Below, one piece after another: positions 34,633 through 46,122 of a stretch of DNA of 64,000 bases. The translations under genes and the position numbers were made by a program. Below the pieces are notes generated by a model that saw only the letters and a list, made by a program, of their open reading frames with translations, had not been told where the DNA came from and searched no databases. Positions within the stretch are counted from its first letter, which is position 1. Each line of letters starts with the position of its first letter. The DNA is from Coptis chinensis (taxonomy: Eukaryota > Streptophyta > Magnoliopsida > Ranunculales > Ranunculaceae): positions 35,518,001 through 35,582,000 of the forward strand of contig CM027380.1 of the NCBI GenBank assembly GCA_015680905.1. The letters run 5' to 3'.

Positions 34633-34775
34633 GGAGCGCACTCCACTCCTAATCACTGTCAGAAATTCTACCCTGAGCGCACCTGCGCCCAAGTTGAGTG
34701 TGACTCGCGCCCAAAACACTGTAAATCCAAAAACACCCGAGCGCACCTGCGCCCAAGTGGAGCGCACCTGCGCCC
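34633..34775 (+). repeat. GC-rich motif array in the aORF2 leader
   Basis: GAGCGCACCTGCGCCC or close variants start at about 34633, 34675, 34696, 34739 and 34760, with alternating spacing near 42 and 21 bp, interleaved with AAACACTGTAA. The surrounding sequence is AT-rich. Confidence 0.7.
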
Positions 34776-34858
34776 AGAACTCAGTAGACGCAAAATTTCC
34801 GATTTTTTGCGTGGGTTGTTCCAGGATAGTTGCAGCTGTTCCAGAGAGTAGTTTTGTG

Positions 34859-34875
34859 ATGACATCCCCGCGTAT
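34859..34875 (+). pseudogene. aORF2 start, second copy in unit A, split by element D
   Basis: ATG at 34859 encoding the MTSP start shared with D's aORF2. D inserted after the fifth codon, and coding resumes at 47654. CGTAT is duplicated at 34871-34875 and 47654-47658. Confidence 0.7.
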
Positions 34876-36415
34876 TGATAAGAGCCTAAAACTGTAGTTT
34901 TAACCCTGTAACAGACATACTTTTAGACCAATTATGTGAGTAATAATTAAGAGTTAACACTGATTACGTGTTTTTATGCATTTCAGGCTTCAAAGTCCAT
35001 TATGTGCATAAATGTGCCACTTTAGTGAGATAAAAGAGCAAAGGTCGGTTACTAAGGAGTTCCGTGATTAAAGGCCAAGATTCAAGAAGACAAAGCCTTT
35101 CTAAAGCCCGGTCAAAAGCTGAAAAGTCGACGCGGGCAGAAACAGAACACAAAGTCAGCAGAACTTCCGAAGGCCATATCTTTCGACTCAGACCTTGGAA
35201 TGTGGCCTACCTTATGTCAAAACGACAGGCTCGGAAAGAGCTTTCCAATGGTCTAAGCCATGATCCAATCAGAGGAGCATAAGTAGACAAAAAGTCTGTT
35301 GAAGCCAACTGCAGCTGAAGAGGCCTTTTTGGACTGAAAGAATTGGGTTTTGGGCCTGATTCTCTGGCCCAAAACATGGCTCCAAGCCCATGCACGATTT
35401 TTGGATCTGAAAGTATAAAAAACAAAAGCTTAGCTCTTTGTTAATGGTAGATTTTTTAGTAGAGAATAGTAGATTTTTAGGTTAGAAAATAAAAGAGCTT
35501 AGAATAGAAAGTAGCCATTAGAATAGCTTCTAGATCTAGATTTAATTGTTTTAATTAAGTTTAATTTCAAATCCAATTCTTGTTTTAGATTAAACTATTA
35601 GAATCATTACTCTTAATTAGTTTGATTAATAAAATAGCTAGTTGTTAAATTTCGATTCTTGTCATTTACATTTGTGTTAGATCTGATTCATTTACTACTT
35701 ATTATTCAATTCTTAGTTATTAATTAGATTTTAATTATTGTTTAATTTAGATTAGTAAATTTCAATTCTTTATATCATGTTTAGTTTAACTTTAATCGAA
35801 AATGATTGCGTAATGATTCTCGGCTAAACCTCTATTAGAGGGGGTTGAGAAGCCTTGATGAAAGCTTGATTCCGACTATCGTATAAATGTCGTAATTTCC
35901 TTTCCACTCTAGAAACGATTAGTTCACCATGAGAATGGGTTTAATCGTTCACATGCTAATTATGAATTGGTAGGAATGCCATGTGTAATTAGGGATTAGG
36001 AAGAACCAATTGTTCTGCGAAGCAGTTCAATTCGGATTACGAGGATTCGTCGTTAATAGGATTAAGTCGAGTTAAGGTGGAATCAATCCCCCTCTAACTC
36101 CTTATCATCGAATCAACGTAGCATTCCCTTAGTTATTTTGATAACCGACTAGTTGCATCTTGTGGGTAGTTGCATCGTAGTCTAGTTCCCTTTTCGTAAA
36201 TCTCTCATTAAACTTTAGAGTTAAGAATACTTATACGTAGAGAACACAGCATGCGGAAGGACTAGGAGTGGAACGAATCACTCTACTCCACTATATCTCA
36301 TAGGATTGAGAGTAGAATCTTTGATAAAATATAGCATCATAAATAGTTTTAGTTTACTTACGTTTTGAGTTTCATCGTTCATTTCGTAGGTAGACAGTCA
36401 ATTTCACTTTTATCA
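34876..36415 (+). repeat. 5' LTR of element D
   Basis: 1540 bp, TGATAAGAGCC to CTTTTATCA. TATA box at 35414-35420. Followed by the primer site at 36418. Confidence 0.93.
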
Positions 36416-36417
36416 AA

Positions 36418-36430
36418 TGGCGCCGCTGCC
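36418..36430 (+). promoter_or_regulatory. Primer binding site of element D
   Basis: TGGCGCCGCTGCC, then ATCTTAG, the same form as A and E. Confidence 0.85.
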
Positions 36431-37072
36431 ATCTTAGTTTCACTTTCGTATTGTTTTCGTAGTGTTAGTACTTTTCTTAAAGTCCCATTTCACCCACCCA
36501 CCCATGTTTGATTCATACTGTGGTTATCCGATTCAACGTTGGAAAGTTCCGACAAAATAACACCGAAGCGACCCGCTAGCAGCAGAGCGCACTGCTATAG
36601 CTGGAGCAAGAGCGACCAGCCCCATGTGGAGCGACCACCCTTAAACTCGGAATACCAAGTTACATGGAGCGCCCACGCTATCTTGGCGACCAGCCATACT
36701 TAGCAAAAATTTTCGGTTTCGGCAATTTTGATTCGAACTTTGATTTTTCATATTTTTCAGTGTTCTAACTTGTTATAAACAATGAACACGCCGTAAACAA
36801 GACGCTTATTCGTAAGCAAAGCAAGGACGGGCCTAATCAGGTATTCCTTTCTTCCACACCTCGCGATCTCCCCGTTAGAGGTTTATACTAGTATATCGAA
36901 TTGTTTAGAGTGTTGATGTGTTTAGCTAAGTTTGGTTTTAGCCTTGTATGAGATTAAGGTCCGGCGAACAAAACACGTAACGTAATTACACAACAACGCC
37001 AACAAACAAGTCTATCTAGTATACCACCCACTACACCTCTAGCTACTATTTCACACACATCATCACGACACA
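36431..37072 (+). other. 5' leader of element D
   Basis: About 640 bp with repeated GAGCGACC/GAGCGCAC motifs (36560-36700) as in the leaders of A and C, and the conserved CAG|GTATTC near 36837. No gene. Confidence 0.55.
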
Positions 37073-38705
37073 ATGCCCGCGAAGAAGAGACTCCTCTCTC
37101 GACTTCTACAAAGCCTTAGCGATAGCCCCAAATCTTGCATCGTTCTAGCAGACCCGATTGGGGATTTCCGAATCCCCAAATATTTTAATTTGTTACCCGT
37201 TTTCATGGATTTGACCATGAAAAACCTTATCGCTACACGCGTAGGATTGAACAACAGTCCTAACAACATTCCACCATCCTACGGTTGGTGCGGAACAAAT
37301 TAAACTCAAGGTATTCCCTTTCACCTTAGCCGATAAAGGCGCGTCTTGGTTAATTGCCCAAACGCCCTAATTACGTGGACTCGTGGGCTAAACTTGTTCA
37401 GTTGTTTATGGATCATTTTTACCCACCCCTAAAGACGGATGAGATGCTTTCCAAGATTCATTTATTTCGACAAAATCCTCATGAATCATTTTCAGAGGCT
37501 TGGAATCGTTTCACCGATCTCCTTATAGAGTGTCCACATCATAATTTAGCGAAAGACACGTTAGTTCGTGCCTTTTTCAAAGGACTTCTACACCACCATA
37601 AAGAAGTCCTAGACATAATGAATGGGGGTAGTTTCTTAAGTAAAGGAGCCTCAGAGGCATATAAATTTTTGGAAGATCAGACTAAGCGTAATAATAATTG
37701 GGGGGGTAGTGACGATTACTCCCGCTCCGCTAGTTCTTCTTCAACAATTAAGGCTACCAGTATGTTTGAGGTTAAATCAGATCCTGAGCTTAACACTCTA
37801 ATCGAATCACTCACTAAAGAGGTAGAGGCCATTTCTGTACAACAAAATCCTATCCCCATCATGAATGTAAATTCAAATCCATGTAGTTTCTGTTGGAGCC
37901 CTGAGCATCCCGACTCCCACTGTCCTATAGCCTATGAACAGGCTTGTTCTATTAATAGTGAACCTAACACCCCTTGGAGACAAAATCCCAACTTCGGTTG
38001 GAGAAATAACCAACACGTCACACCTCAAGGGTGCAATAATCAATATGTTAGGCCTACGCACAGCTTTAACCAAGCCCCACTATGACAAGGACAGGGTCAG
38101 GGTAATTTTAATAATTATAACAACCAAAGCCAAAGAACCTCGACAAGGTCAAGCACAAAGTCAAGGTAATTATAATAATTATAATGCTAATAGAGGTATC
38201 GTTCGTAAATAATAACTATCAAAATCCACCCATAAATAATTCACGTGAAATAGTTCCAGTCACACCACCCGTGACTACTACACCCACACAACCGGATCGT
38301 CTTGACACCTTCATACAAGTGAGCCAAAAACTTTTTCAAACTATGGCTCAATCTAACCAATAGCTTCTACAATCCGTTAATAATTTAACCCAACAGTTGG
38401 CTCAAGATAAAGCCCAACCCAAAGGTGTGTTTCCAGGTCACGCAATACCTAATACTAAAACAACAAATACAGCCTTTGAGGTAACCGATAGTACTAGTAA
38501 GGAACATGAAAATGTAGGTGAGCTAAAGGCCATCACCACTCTCCGTTCTGGCAGAGTGGTTGATAACAAAGTAACTATGCCTATAGTTACCCCACCAGTA
38601 GCCCCTACACCTGTTATATTACTAGATACCGAAATAGAAACTGAAGAGCCTACCACCGTAGAGGTACCCGCCAAACACAACCTAAGAAACAGAAGCCACG
38701 GTTAA
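37073..38705 (+). pseudogene. gag: gag of element D
   Basis: ATG at 37073 (MPAKKRLLSRLLQ in the visible frame; the family frame is entered by a shift a few codons later). Capsid blocks are SCIVLADPIGDFRIP, the FYPPLKTDEMLSKIH block, ESFSEAWNRFTDLL and HHHKEVLDIMNGGSFLSKG. A CCHC knuckle CSFCWSPEHPDSHC is intact (about 37885-37925). It is followed by an Asn/Gln/Tyr-rich part and the linker (ITTLRSGRVVDNKVTMPIV). Frameshifts near 37200-37360, a stop near 38085 and further breaks near 38200-38370 make it a pseudogene. Homologous to A's gag at 10776 and C's at 53302. Confidence 0.82.
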
Positions 38706-40193
38706 ACATCCGTGTAATACCATTGCTAAATATAAAACGAAACCGCCGTTTCCACAAAAATTAGCCGTGTTAACTAGGGATACAAATTATGAGGAGATTA
38801 GGGATGTTTTCAAGAATCTAACTATAAACCTTCCCTTTCTCGAAGCTATAAAAAGCTACCACACCATGCTAAGTTTCTTAAGGAATTGTGTACTACTAGG
38901 CGTAAGACCAATATACCAAAAGACGCCTTTTTAACAGAACAATTCCCAACTCTATCTGAACATAATGGAATTGTTAAGTATAAAGACCACGGTCGCCCCA
39001 TCTTGCATAATGCACCTTAGGAGATTCTTATACTGACGACCAATATTAGACACGGGGCTAGTGTTAACTTACTCCCATTTTACTTGTATAGACAAATAGG
39101 TCTAGACGAGATGCAACCTACTAAAATAACGTTGCAATTAGCTGATCGGTCTATTAAGTATCCTAAGGGTGTCGTCAAAAATATTCTGGTAAAAATTCAG
39201 GATTTTTACTATCCGGCTGATTTTGTCATCCTCGATACAGAAGTCGTTAACGACTCTGTCCCGATCATCTTAGGGCGTCCTTTTCTGGCAACTGCCAATG
39301 CGCTCATTAATTGCCGCGATGGTTCAATGTCCATGTCTTTTGGCCATCTTGCTGTTAAAGTCAATGATTTTAAAACAAAGACACAGTTACCCGATTCGTC
39401 TATGGATGGAGAGGTTAGCATGATCAAGAGCTTTTCTCGAGATTATTTCAACAACATATTCCCGGATAATCATATGCCCAAATTTCTTTCCTTTGGAAGT
39501 TTAGACTCTAACATTTCCATCCCTACACTAGTCGATACACATATTACGGATGAGGATGAGATAGATGACTTTCTCAAAGATGTAGAGGACTATAATAGTA
39601 ACGAGGATATGACCAATCTAGATGAGCAATTCGATGAGTTTCTTAGAGCAGGTGATGCTTCACCCTATCAAGAACTACTTTGCACAACATCCACCTCGAC
39701 TCCCCTCCTTCCACCCTTTGAAAGGAATCTCGAGTTTGTACTCGATCCTTTTGTTTCTCCTGTGCTCCATAATTTTTTAAATCCACCTAGTAAACAAATA
39801 CTTCAGAAGGACAATCCATTTGACACCTTCATTTTCAGACTTGAGACAGTCCCTACACACACAATGAATGAATTTTGTGCTAAAACCACATCCTCATTGT
39901 TTACAGGCTGTCTTTCTACAACTTATCCATATCCACCATATTCTCCACAACCATTCACTTTTCCACACTTATTTACTAGAACACCCACTCATTCAAAAAT
40001 GAAAAAGAAGATGCATGCTAGGTTACGTAATAGGGTTATCCGACTTCGCTTTCATTTCACTAGGTTGCGTCATAGGAAATATTGGTGCTTGATTGTGTTT
40101 GGATATGTTTTCTGTGATATTTATTTATGGAATGATCCTCAACTATTTCGGTTGTTGATATATGGTAAACTGCATGTTCATACATACGTTTAG
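38706..40193 (+). pseudogene. Protease fused to the 'tail' domain in element D (pol replacement)
   Basis: The first part (38706-39083) is a decayed protease N-terminal region. The catalytic motif at 39049-39066 keeps GACACGGGG but lacks one base, breaking the frame. From 39084 a clean open frame of about 369 residues runs to 40193: RSIKYPKGVVKNILVKIQDF, VILDTEVVNDSVPIILGRPF, then DGEVSMIKSF and LSFGSLDS. Where A's frame leads to RT, this one switches to DEIDDFLKDVEDY, LDEQFDEFLRAGDASP, TTYPYPPYSPQP, RHRKYWCLIVF and LWNDPQLFRLLIYGKLHV. The same tail ends C's ORF. The tail is about 200 residues: acidic, then Pro/Phe-rich, then basic and hydrophobic. Family not recognised. Confidence 0.7.
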
Positions 40194-40461
40194 ATAAAGT
40201 CTCGAGTATCTGACTATAAATGACTCAACTTTTGTGTTTGGTGCATTTCCTTTCATTTCCATATATTGGTGAGTGCACCATTAAGGTAATCAGGCCCTCT
40301 CTATGGAGTGTGTGGCTGTAAGTACCGGAACCTAAGTCCACGTTTAAACATAATTCACGTTTTCCACTCTTGCATGTTTTCTCGGATTTTTTAGTCATGT
40401 TTCTCTATGGGGTGAATTATGTCTTTCTTGTTTATTGTTTTCTTTTTAAAATTAAAAATAA

Positions 40462-40548
<87 letters not shown>

Positions 40549-41335
40549 AAGAATAAACATAGTAATATAGGAAGTCTCGAATCGACTTTAAAAGACCCAT
40601 TACTAAAAACAAATTTTCTAAGCTCCGTTGTAAAAATTTGTTTGGGGGTGGGTGTTAAATTTTCGCCCTAGAATGTTTATGTCCAATTACAGTTGCTTAG
40701 GCTGTTTATATTACGATTCGGGTTGACATAATCCATGATTTTAGAGTCCAATTGTTCGCATAATGTACGTCATGCACGCACTTTGAGGCATTTTCCACTA
40801 TCTTATGTGTCATCCACGGTCGGAATAGAGTGTTTTATAGATCATTGGATTGGAAATTCTCTCCTGATCATTTCCATAACTCATTCGAAAAAATCGGACC
40901 GGTAACGAAGCGGTAATTTTGATTTGAAGTTTCGCGAAAAATCAAAAAAAAAATCACAAATTTCGATTTGGGCTTGGGCCCAACCCGCGCCCACCGATAG
41001 CGCACCTGCGCCCTTACCTTCACCAACAGTCGCGATCATCTTCAAAATCCGCCATTAATGCCCAAAAGCTTCAAACAAACAAAAATAAAAAATAAAAAAT
41101 AAAAAGAAAACCTAAATTAACCCACGCCCCCAATCAATACCCAACCCAAATCGACTCCAAACGCGCCCTACCACCACCTCCACCAAATTAAATAAGCAAA
41201 AACCACCGGAAATTCCAAATTTTGGTGCTGCCGCCACCACTCCACCACCACCACCACCACCACCGTTTTCCAGTCGGTCGATTTAAATCCCACCACCACA
41301 TCCCATTTAAACCCCCACTACATTCCAAACTTCCA
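40194..41335 (+). other. Spacer between tail and aORF1 in element D
   Basis: No gene. It matches A's spacer at 16279-17336. It contains an (AT)n microsatellite (40467-40545), a G-rich module (40638-40651) and the phrase AGCGCACCTGCGCCC (41000-41015). Confidence 0.6.
40467..40545. repeat. (AT)n microsatellite in element D
   Basis: About 39 AT units after an A-rich stretch. A's homologous spacer has AAT/AAAT repeats instead (16500-16550), so expansion is specific to D. Confidence 0.95.
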
Positions 41336-42419
41336 ATGGCTCAACAACGCCGAATTTTACCGAGCAAGCTTTACCGGCGACCACTTCGCTACCGCTTTTA
41401 CGATGATTTAAATGATCGGTCGAGATGGAATAGCTTGTGGTACTCGACCGAAGCCTATTACCACGAGGACTTAGTCGACGGTTCTACAATCTGAGGGAGT
41501 TGGAAGGGACTAGGATTTTGTTTGTGGTGGCGAAGAGGAGGAAGGAAGTGACGACCGGGTTGTTGGGTCGAGATTCTAGGCATCCCGCCTAGAATCCATC
41601 TCGATGTCACCCCAGGAGTCCCAACATAATGGGGTAGAGCCATTGATGAACGAGACGCTTATTCGAGGGGACTACAATGCGAGATCGCGATTGTGTTCGA
41701 CAAGCTTCCCTTAGGACCAACCACCGGCTGCAGCACTCGATGGATTGGTCGAACGCCCCGGGAAGGAGAAGGTCGGCGACATCGGCCCGAATCGCCTCCA
41801 CATCTTATGGATACTCTAGGAGCGGAAGTATGAGTTCTGCATCTTGGAGTTTTTACTTAGCATGATTAGGGGAGTAGGGAAGTCTGTTGCACCTCTCCCT
41901 GTGTTGATAACAAAGATCATGCTGAAGTTGAGAGCAGCTCAGGCGACTGATAGGACGTACATCACCCTACACCGTAACCCTCGCATCTATAAGGAGTGTG
42001 TCCAACGGGTTTGGAGGTTGGCTGAGGATAGAGAAGAAGAAGGAGAGGCTGGTAGAGAGGAGAATGCCGAGGAGGCTGGGGGAAATCAGAATGCCTCGGA
42101 GGATGAGGAGGATTTGACTTGTTTTGATGCGGATGCCTTGGAGAGGTGTTGGTCAGACGCAGAACGCATGGCTGTGATTCATCGTGGCATGCGTTCGCTC
42201 AACACCATCTACAAAGACCTCCGGACTTGACAGGCAACGATGCATCATAACTTTGAGATCCGTACACAGAGAGAGGATGAGAGGTGGGAACAGATGAGGG
42301 CCGAGCTAGAAGCTCAGCGCCAGTTCCGAGAAGAGATGCTTACACGATTCCCACCTCACGGGGACTCTCCTTCCGAGGACACACCATCGAGGCACGAAGC
42401 GCCGTCGCCGGCGATCTAA
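41336..42419 (+). pseudogene. aORF1 of element D
   Basis: ATG at 41336 (MAQQRRILPSKLYRRPLRYRF), homologous to A's aORF1 at 17337. LWYSTEAYYHEDLVDG is followed by a frameshift near 41480. The frame resumes from about 41840 with IRGVGKSVAPLPVLITKIML, then a Glu-rich part (AGREENAEEAGGN) and FDADALERCWSDAERMAV. A TGA near 42230 precedes a further open part that ends at 42419 (RFPPHGDSPSEDTPSRHE). It is longer than A's version because of the acidic, coiled-coil-like C-terminal part. Function unknown; no signal peptide seen. Confidence 0.6.
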
Positions 42420-43292
42420 TGGTGGGCCGCCCATCGTGAACCCGTGAGCGATCTCCGGATCATGTGCCCTCCGCTACCAAGCATCGGAGGAGTTAGGGAT
42501 AGCATCGTTTGATGTTTTATGTTTATTTGTAGTTTCATTATTGTTATTTATTTTAATGTAAGTTTATTTCCGTAATTTGAATTTTGTAGTGAAATGTACT
42601 CCTAATGAAAATTTTAATATAATGCGGTTATTTTTATTATCGTGGGTTGTCTCATATTGATCCCACCTTCCCAAATTGTTTGGGGGTGGTTTTATCTATT
42701 CCAAAGATGATTTTTAGATAACCCTCGTGTTAGAATTTATTATGAGTCAAGGTGAAAATATGGCCATTTAGGCATATCCAGGAATAAGTATAAAGGTAGG
42801 ATGAAATCTAGATTAAATAGGTAAATTCTATCATAAATGCAACCTAAAAGATACTAGGTTTGAATTAGAATCAAGATAATGAGTTGTTTCCGCTGGGTTT
42901 GGAAATTTTAGGATTTCGAAACCGGCCGCCGTAATTAGTTTTGGCAACTTCCCAATCCGTTTTAGCAACTTAAAACCTATATAAACTTCATACATTCTAC
43001 ACTCACAACTCATACTACATCTAAACTCCATCACTCACCTTTCACTCCCATGATTCCCACGTTTCGGCTCATTTTCCGAAGTTTCAAGAACTCCGAAATG
43101 CACTCAAGCGCTCGCATATTTTTTGAATTTTTATCGAGGAGCTTTTCGCTTCAAGCCGAGCGACCAGCCAAACACTGAAATTCCAACTACTCGTGAGCGC
43201 GCTTTCATACTCGACTTCGTGGACGTAAAAATTTCCGTTTTCTGCGGGAAGTATCCGGATCATTCGCAGCTATTCCAGAGCGTAAGTTTGAG
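42420..43292 (+). promoter_or_regulatory. aORF1-aORF2 spacer of element D with TATA box and leader
   Basis: Contains a G-rich module (42677-42689) and a TATA box, TATATAAAC (42978-42986), followed about 25 bp later by ATTCTACACTCACAAC. GAGCGC-type motifs and AAACACTG lie at 43100-43210, and the aORF2 ATG at 43293. The order is the same as at 34501-34859. Internal promoter function is inferred. Confidence 0.5.
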
Positions 43293-44203
43293 ATGACATC
43301 TCCAACATTGATACCGAACAGTCTTTCAAGATTTGTTCCAAAGCACTACTTATGGTGCTTGGTTTTGAGGCGATCACATACGTTAGGGGGAGCCGCTTAT
43401 GGTAAGACCTGATGCACTTTATTCTCCAACACTAGCATCTTATTTTTATGATAACTGCATTTTCTTTGAAAGACCAGATGGAGAACTAGTGTTCTCCATC
43501 AACATTGATAATGAACCAATGGAAATTACCAGGTTCTTGCTAGCATTTGTTCTTGGACTTGCTATGCCTGCTGAAATACAAGACCCATGGTGCTATTGGG
43601 TAGATAATATGTATGTCTACACTTACGAGTTCTTGCATGAGTTGTACGGCGCAGGCATTTTCCGTATCGAGGACCAAGGGGACTATAACGTCGCTTTTGG
43701 TATCCTGTCCATGAACATAGAAACTGTTATGTTTTGGATCATGCTAAACATTTTAGGGGAATGGCATTTTTCTTCTGTGAATGATGCCACTTGCAGCATT
43801 TTCCTTGCTTTAGCCATGGGACGAATGTGTCATGACCTTCCCCGAACCTTGATGTCTAGTTTAGCTCGATCCCATAGCATGAGGCATAAGTTCCTTCTTA
43901 TGCCTGTTCTAGTTTCCCGTATTATGCTATGTTTCTTTCCTATTTTTGTACACGCTTCACGGATTGGATTACGGCCATTAACAATCATGCGACCCACCAA
44001 TAGTATTATCCGATCCTTCCGCGGTAATGACTTGGCAAGGGGTGGAAGATACAACCTCATCGTTGCACCCTACACCCCATCGCACCAAGTGGCTCTTAAT
44101 AGGTTAGCAATAATAGATGATAAATGGCGGGAAGCCCGCAAATTATCATGGCATGGCGGATCTAAAGGAACCTCACTTCTTTATGGAAGAAGAGGATGAG
44201 TAA
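43293..44203 (+). pseudogene. aORF2 of element D
   Basis: ATG at 43293. An early frameshift near 43320-43395 is followed by a long open frame of about 266 residues (43399-44199). Blocks are LVFSINIDNEPMEITRFLLA, FVLGLAMP, MLNILGEWHF, IFLALAMGRMCHDLPRTLM, RHKFLLMPVLVSRIMLCF and IMRPTNSIIRSF. A last frameshift near 44150 precedes the acidic end at 44203. This is the best preserved copy of aORF2 here. Mean hydrophobicity is moderate, with one stretch (LLMPVLVSRIMLCFFPIFV) that could be membrane-associated. Env-like identity is possible but unproven. Confidence 0.65.
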
Positions 44204-45044
44204 GATGATGAGTAATCACGGGGAGATAAGGTAACTTTTCATTCTAGTTAGTGTCCGCTTATGTCCCAAGCAATTTCATTCTTGTTAACCCCATAATGGG
44301 TAGAACTTCATATAGAGTTAAGCGTCGGTTTTTATTTCCTATATTAGTACGTTCTAACTTTGTTTTGCAGATATCCCTGAATTTCATGCGTTTCAATGGT
44401 ATTTTTCCTACCCTCCTTATTTAAATGCTTTGAGGACAACGCATGCTTCTTGTTTGGGGGGCATAGAAACACGTGTAATTAAGGCATCTGTTAGGATATA
44501 GATAGAGTTAATATGCATTTGTTTTCTAGTTAAAATTTTAAAAATTCAAAAATATAAATAAATAAGTTCATGCTATACACTTAGGAATAGTGGTATTGTT
44601 TTCCTTTCTATGCTCTTAACAATCAAGAAATCTCACGTAGCTTTTGCATCAGAATAATTTTTAGAAACATAGGTTAATATGTAGGTAATAATCTTTGCAT
44701 CTATTTATAAATATATTACATGAGTATCGATAATTGTTAGCAGTAAGTTTCTGAAATCTAGGCTAGAGTACTTATTCTACAAATCCTGTGAGAATATAGC
44801 CTAAAGCCTTATATGAGCGAAACATTTGAGAAATGACACAAGGGAGAAGTAAAATCCGGATAGAGATATCACACGTCCACTTGCTTGATCACTAAACCAT
44901 ATCCTAAGCGAGAATTTAGGCCCTCTTGGGATAGATATAGCCGAAATTCAAACCTATGAATTATTTTCCGCTAGTAAGCCCCTATGAGCCTTTCTTTTTG
45001 CCTTTCATAAACCACAAATCCTTTATCCCATTTATAAATAAAAC

Positions 45045-45134
<90 letters not shown>

Positions 45135-46107
45135 ATAATATTTCAACCTACCCAATTAAGATAAGTCCGAGAATAGAATGAGGAAGAAAGAAGAAGAGAA
45201 AACCCGTGTAAAACAAAAAGTTAGTTAATTGCTTCCGTAAAATAAAGAAAAGAAGTTTCCATCCAAAGAAAAGAAAAATAGAAATAGAAATAAAATAAAA
45301 ACTCCAAAAAAATAGAATAAAAGGGAGTCAAAAGCCAAAGTAAAGAAAAAGAAAAAAATATGGCTAAGGATGGAAACAAAGTATAGAAGCAAAAGAAAAT
45401 AACAAGGTTTTCTCTAAGTTACATAATATGAAGACTCTATTATCTCAGACTTGTCCTTTTGAATATTCATTTCCTTCCTTCTTAAACCATCTCATAATCC
45501 CCGCAACACCTAATAAAGACCTCTAGCTCAATTAGGAATAGGTTAGTGTGATAGTAAGTAGCAGATGTGTTTGATCGACTCTGGCTTCCTTGTTGTCATT
45601 GAGATTGTAAGGTAAAGTGTGCCCACTGCGCACTAGAGTAGCGAAACTTGAGTGGAAAAATCAGAGTGTTGTATCTTGACTATTATTGTGAGAACCTACT
45701 TAAGGACGCTATTCCGAGTTTCAGAAACGAACCTGCTAGACATTTCATAGTATTACTCATTGTATATATGTTTATTGTAGATGATTGATTATTATGCATA
45801 TATTAGCTTAGGTTTCGACTTGATTACTCTATATGCATTGCTAATGAGAGGTATAGATAATTTAGAGCATGAATAAGGAAACAATAGTTTTATTTCTTAG
45901 TCGTTATAGTATAGATGAAGTTTGTGAGTACCTTCATCGAAAACTCTCACGAGGCTATAACTCGGTCCACTAGGGAATTCCTAGTGGTTTAAGCGCCTCA
46001 CAGATATGGTCAATGCAATCGTGACTCAAATAAACGAGAGTAGTTAGAACTCCATTTTTGGTCACTTATTCTAATTTCTCATCTTTGCTTGAGGACAAGC
46101 AAAATGC
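44204..46107 (+). other. 3' non-coding region of element D
   Basis: Homologous to 29205-30998. It contains a TTTGAGGACAACGCATGC plus TTGTTTGGGGGG module (44430-44462), an (AT)n array (45058-45129) and the TTGAGGACAAGC block before the polypurine tract. No gene. Confidence 0.6.
45058..45129. repeat. Second (AT)n microsatellite in element D
   Basis: About 36 AT units following an A run. The homologous regions of A and C carry only a short A or T run here. Confidence 0.95.
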
Positions 46108-46122
46108 TGTTTGGGGGTGGTT
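46108..46122 (+). promoter_or_regulatory. Polypurine tract of element D
   Basis: TGTTTGGGGGTGGTT immediately before the 3' LTR. Confidence 0.85.

Larger units (their letters stand above)
33596..34858 (+). other. Second plus-strand module of unit A: spacer, deleted aORF1, leader of aORF2
   Basis: Matches the pol-aORF1 spacer (33880-33950, with GACTTTAAAAGACCCA and a G-rich module) and then jumps to the aORF1-aORF2 spacer (from about 34030). aORF1 itself is therefore deleted. Four polypurine-like modules lie at 33688-33700, 33799-33811, 33922-33936 and 34198-34210. Confidence 0.65.

Noticed and set aside
40391..40612. Open frame across the AT microsatellite (Ile-Tyr repeats)
   Set aside because: Purely a translation of (AT)n; no evidence of a gene.
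41222..41335. His-rich N-terminal extension of D's aORF1
   Set aside because: Comes from a CCACCA simple repeat upstream of the ATG that aligns with A's aORF1 start (17337), so the later ATG at 41336 was preferred.
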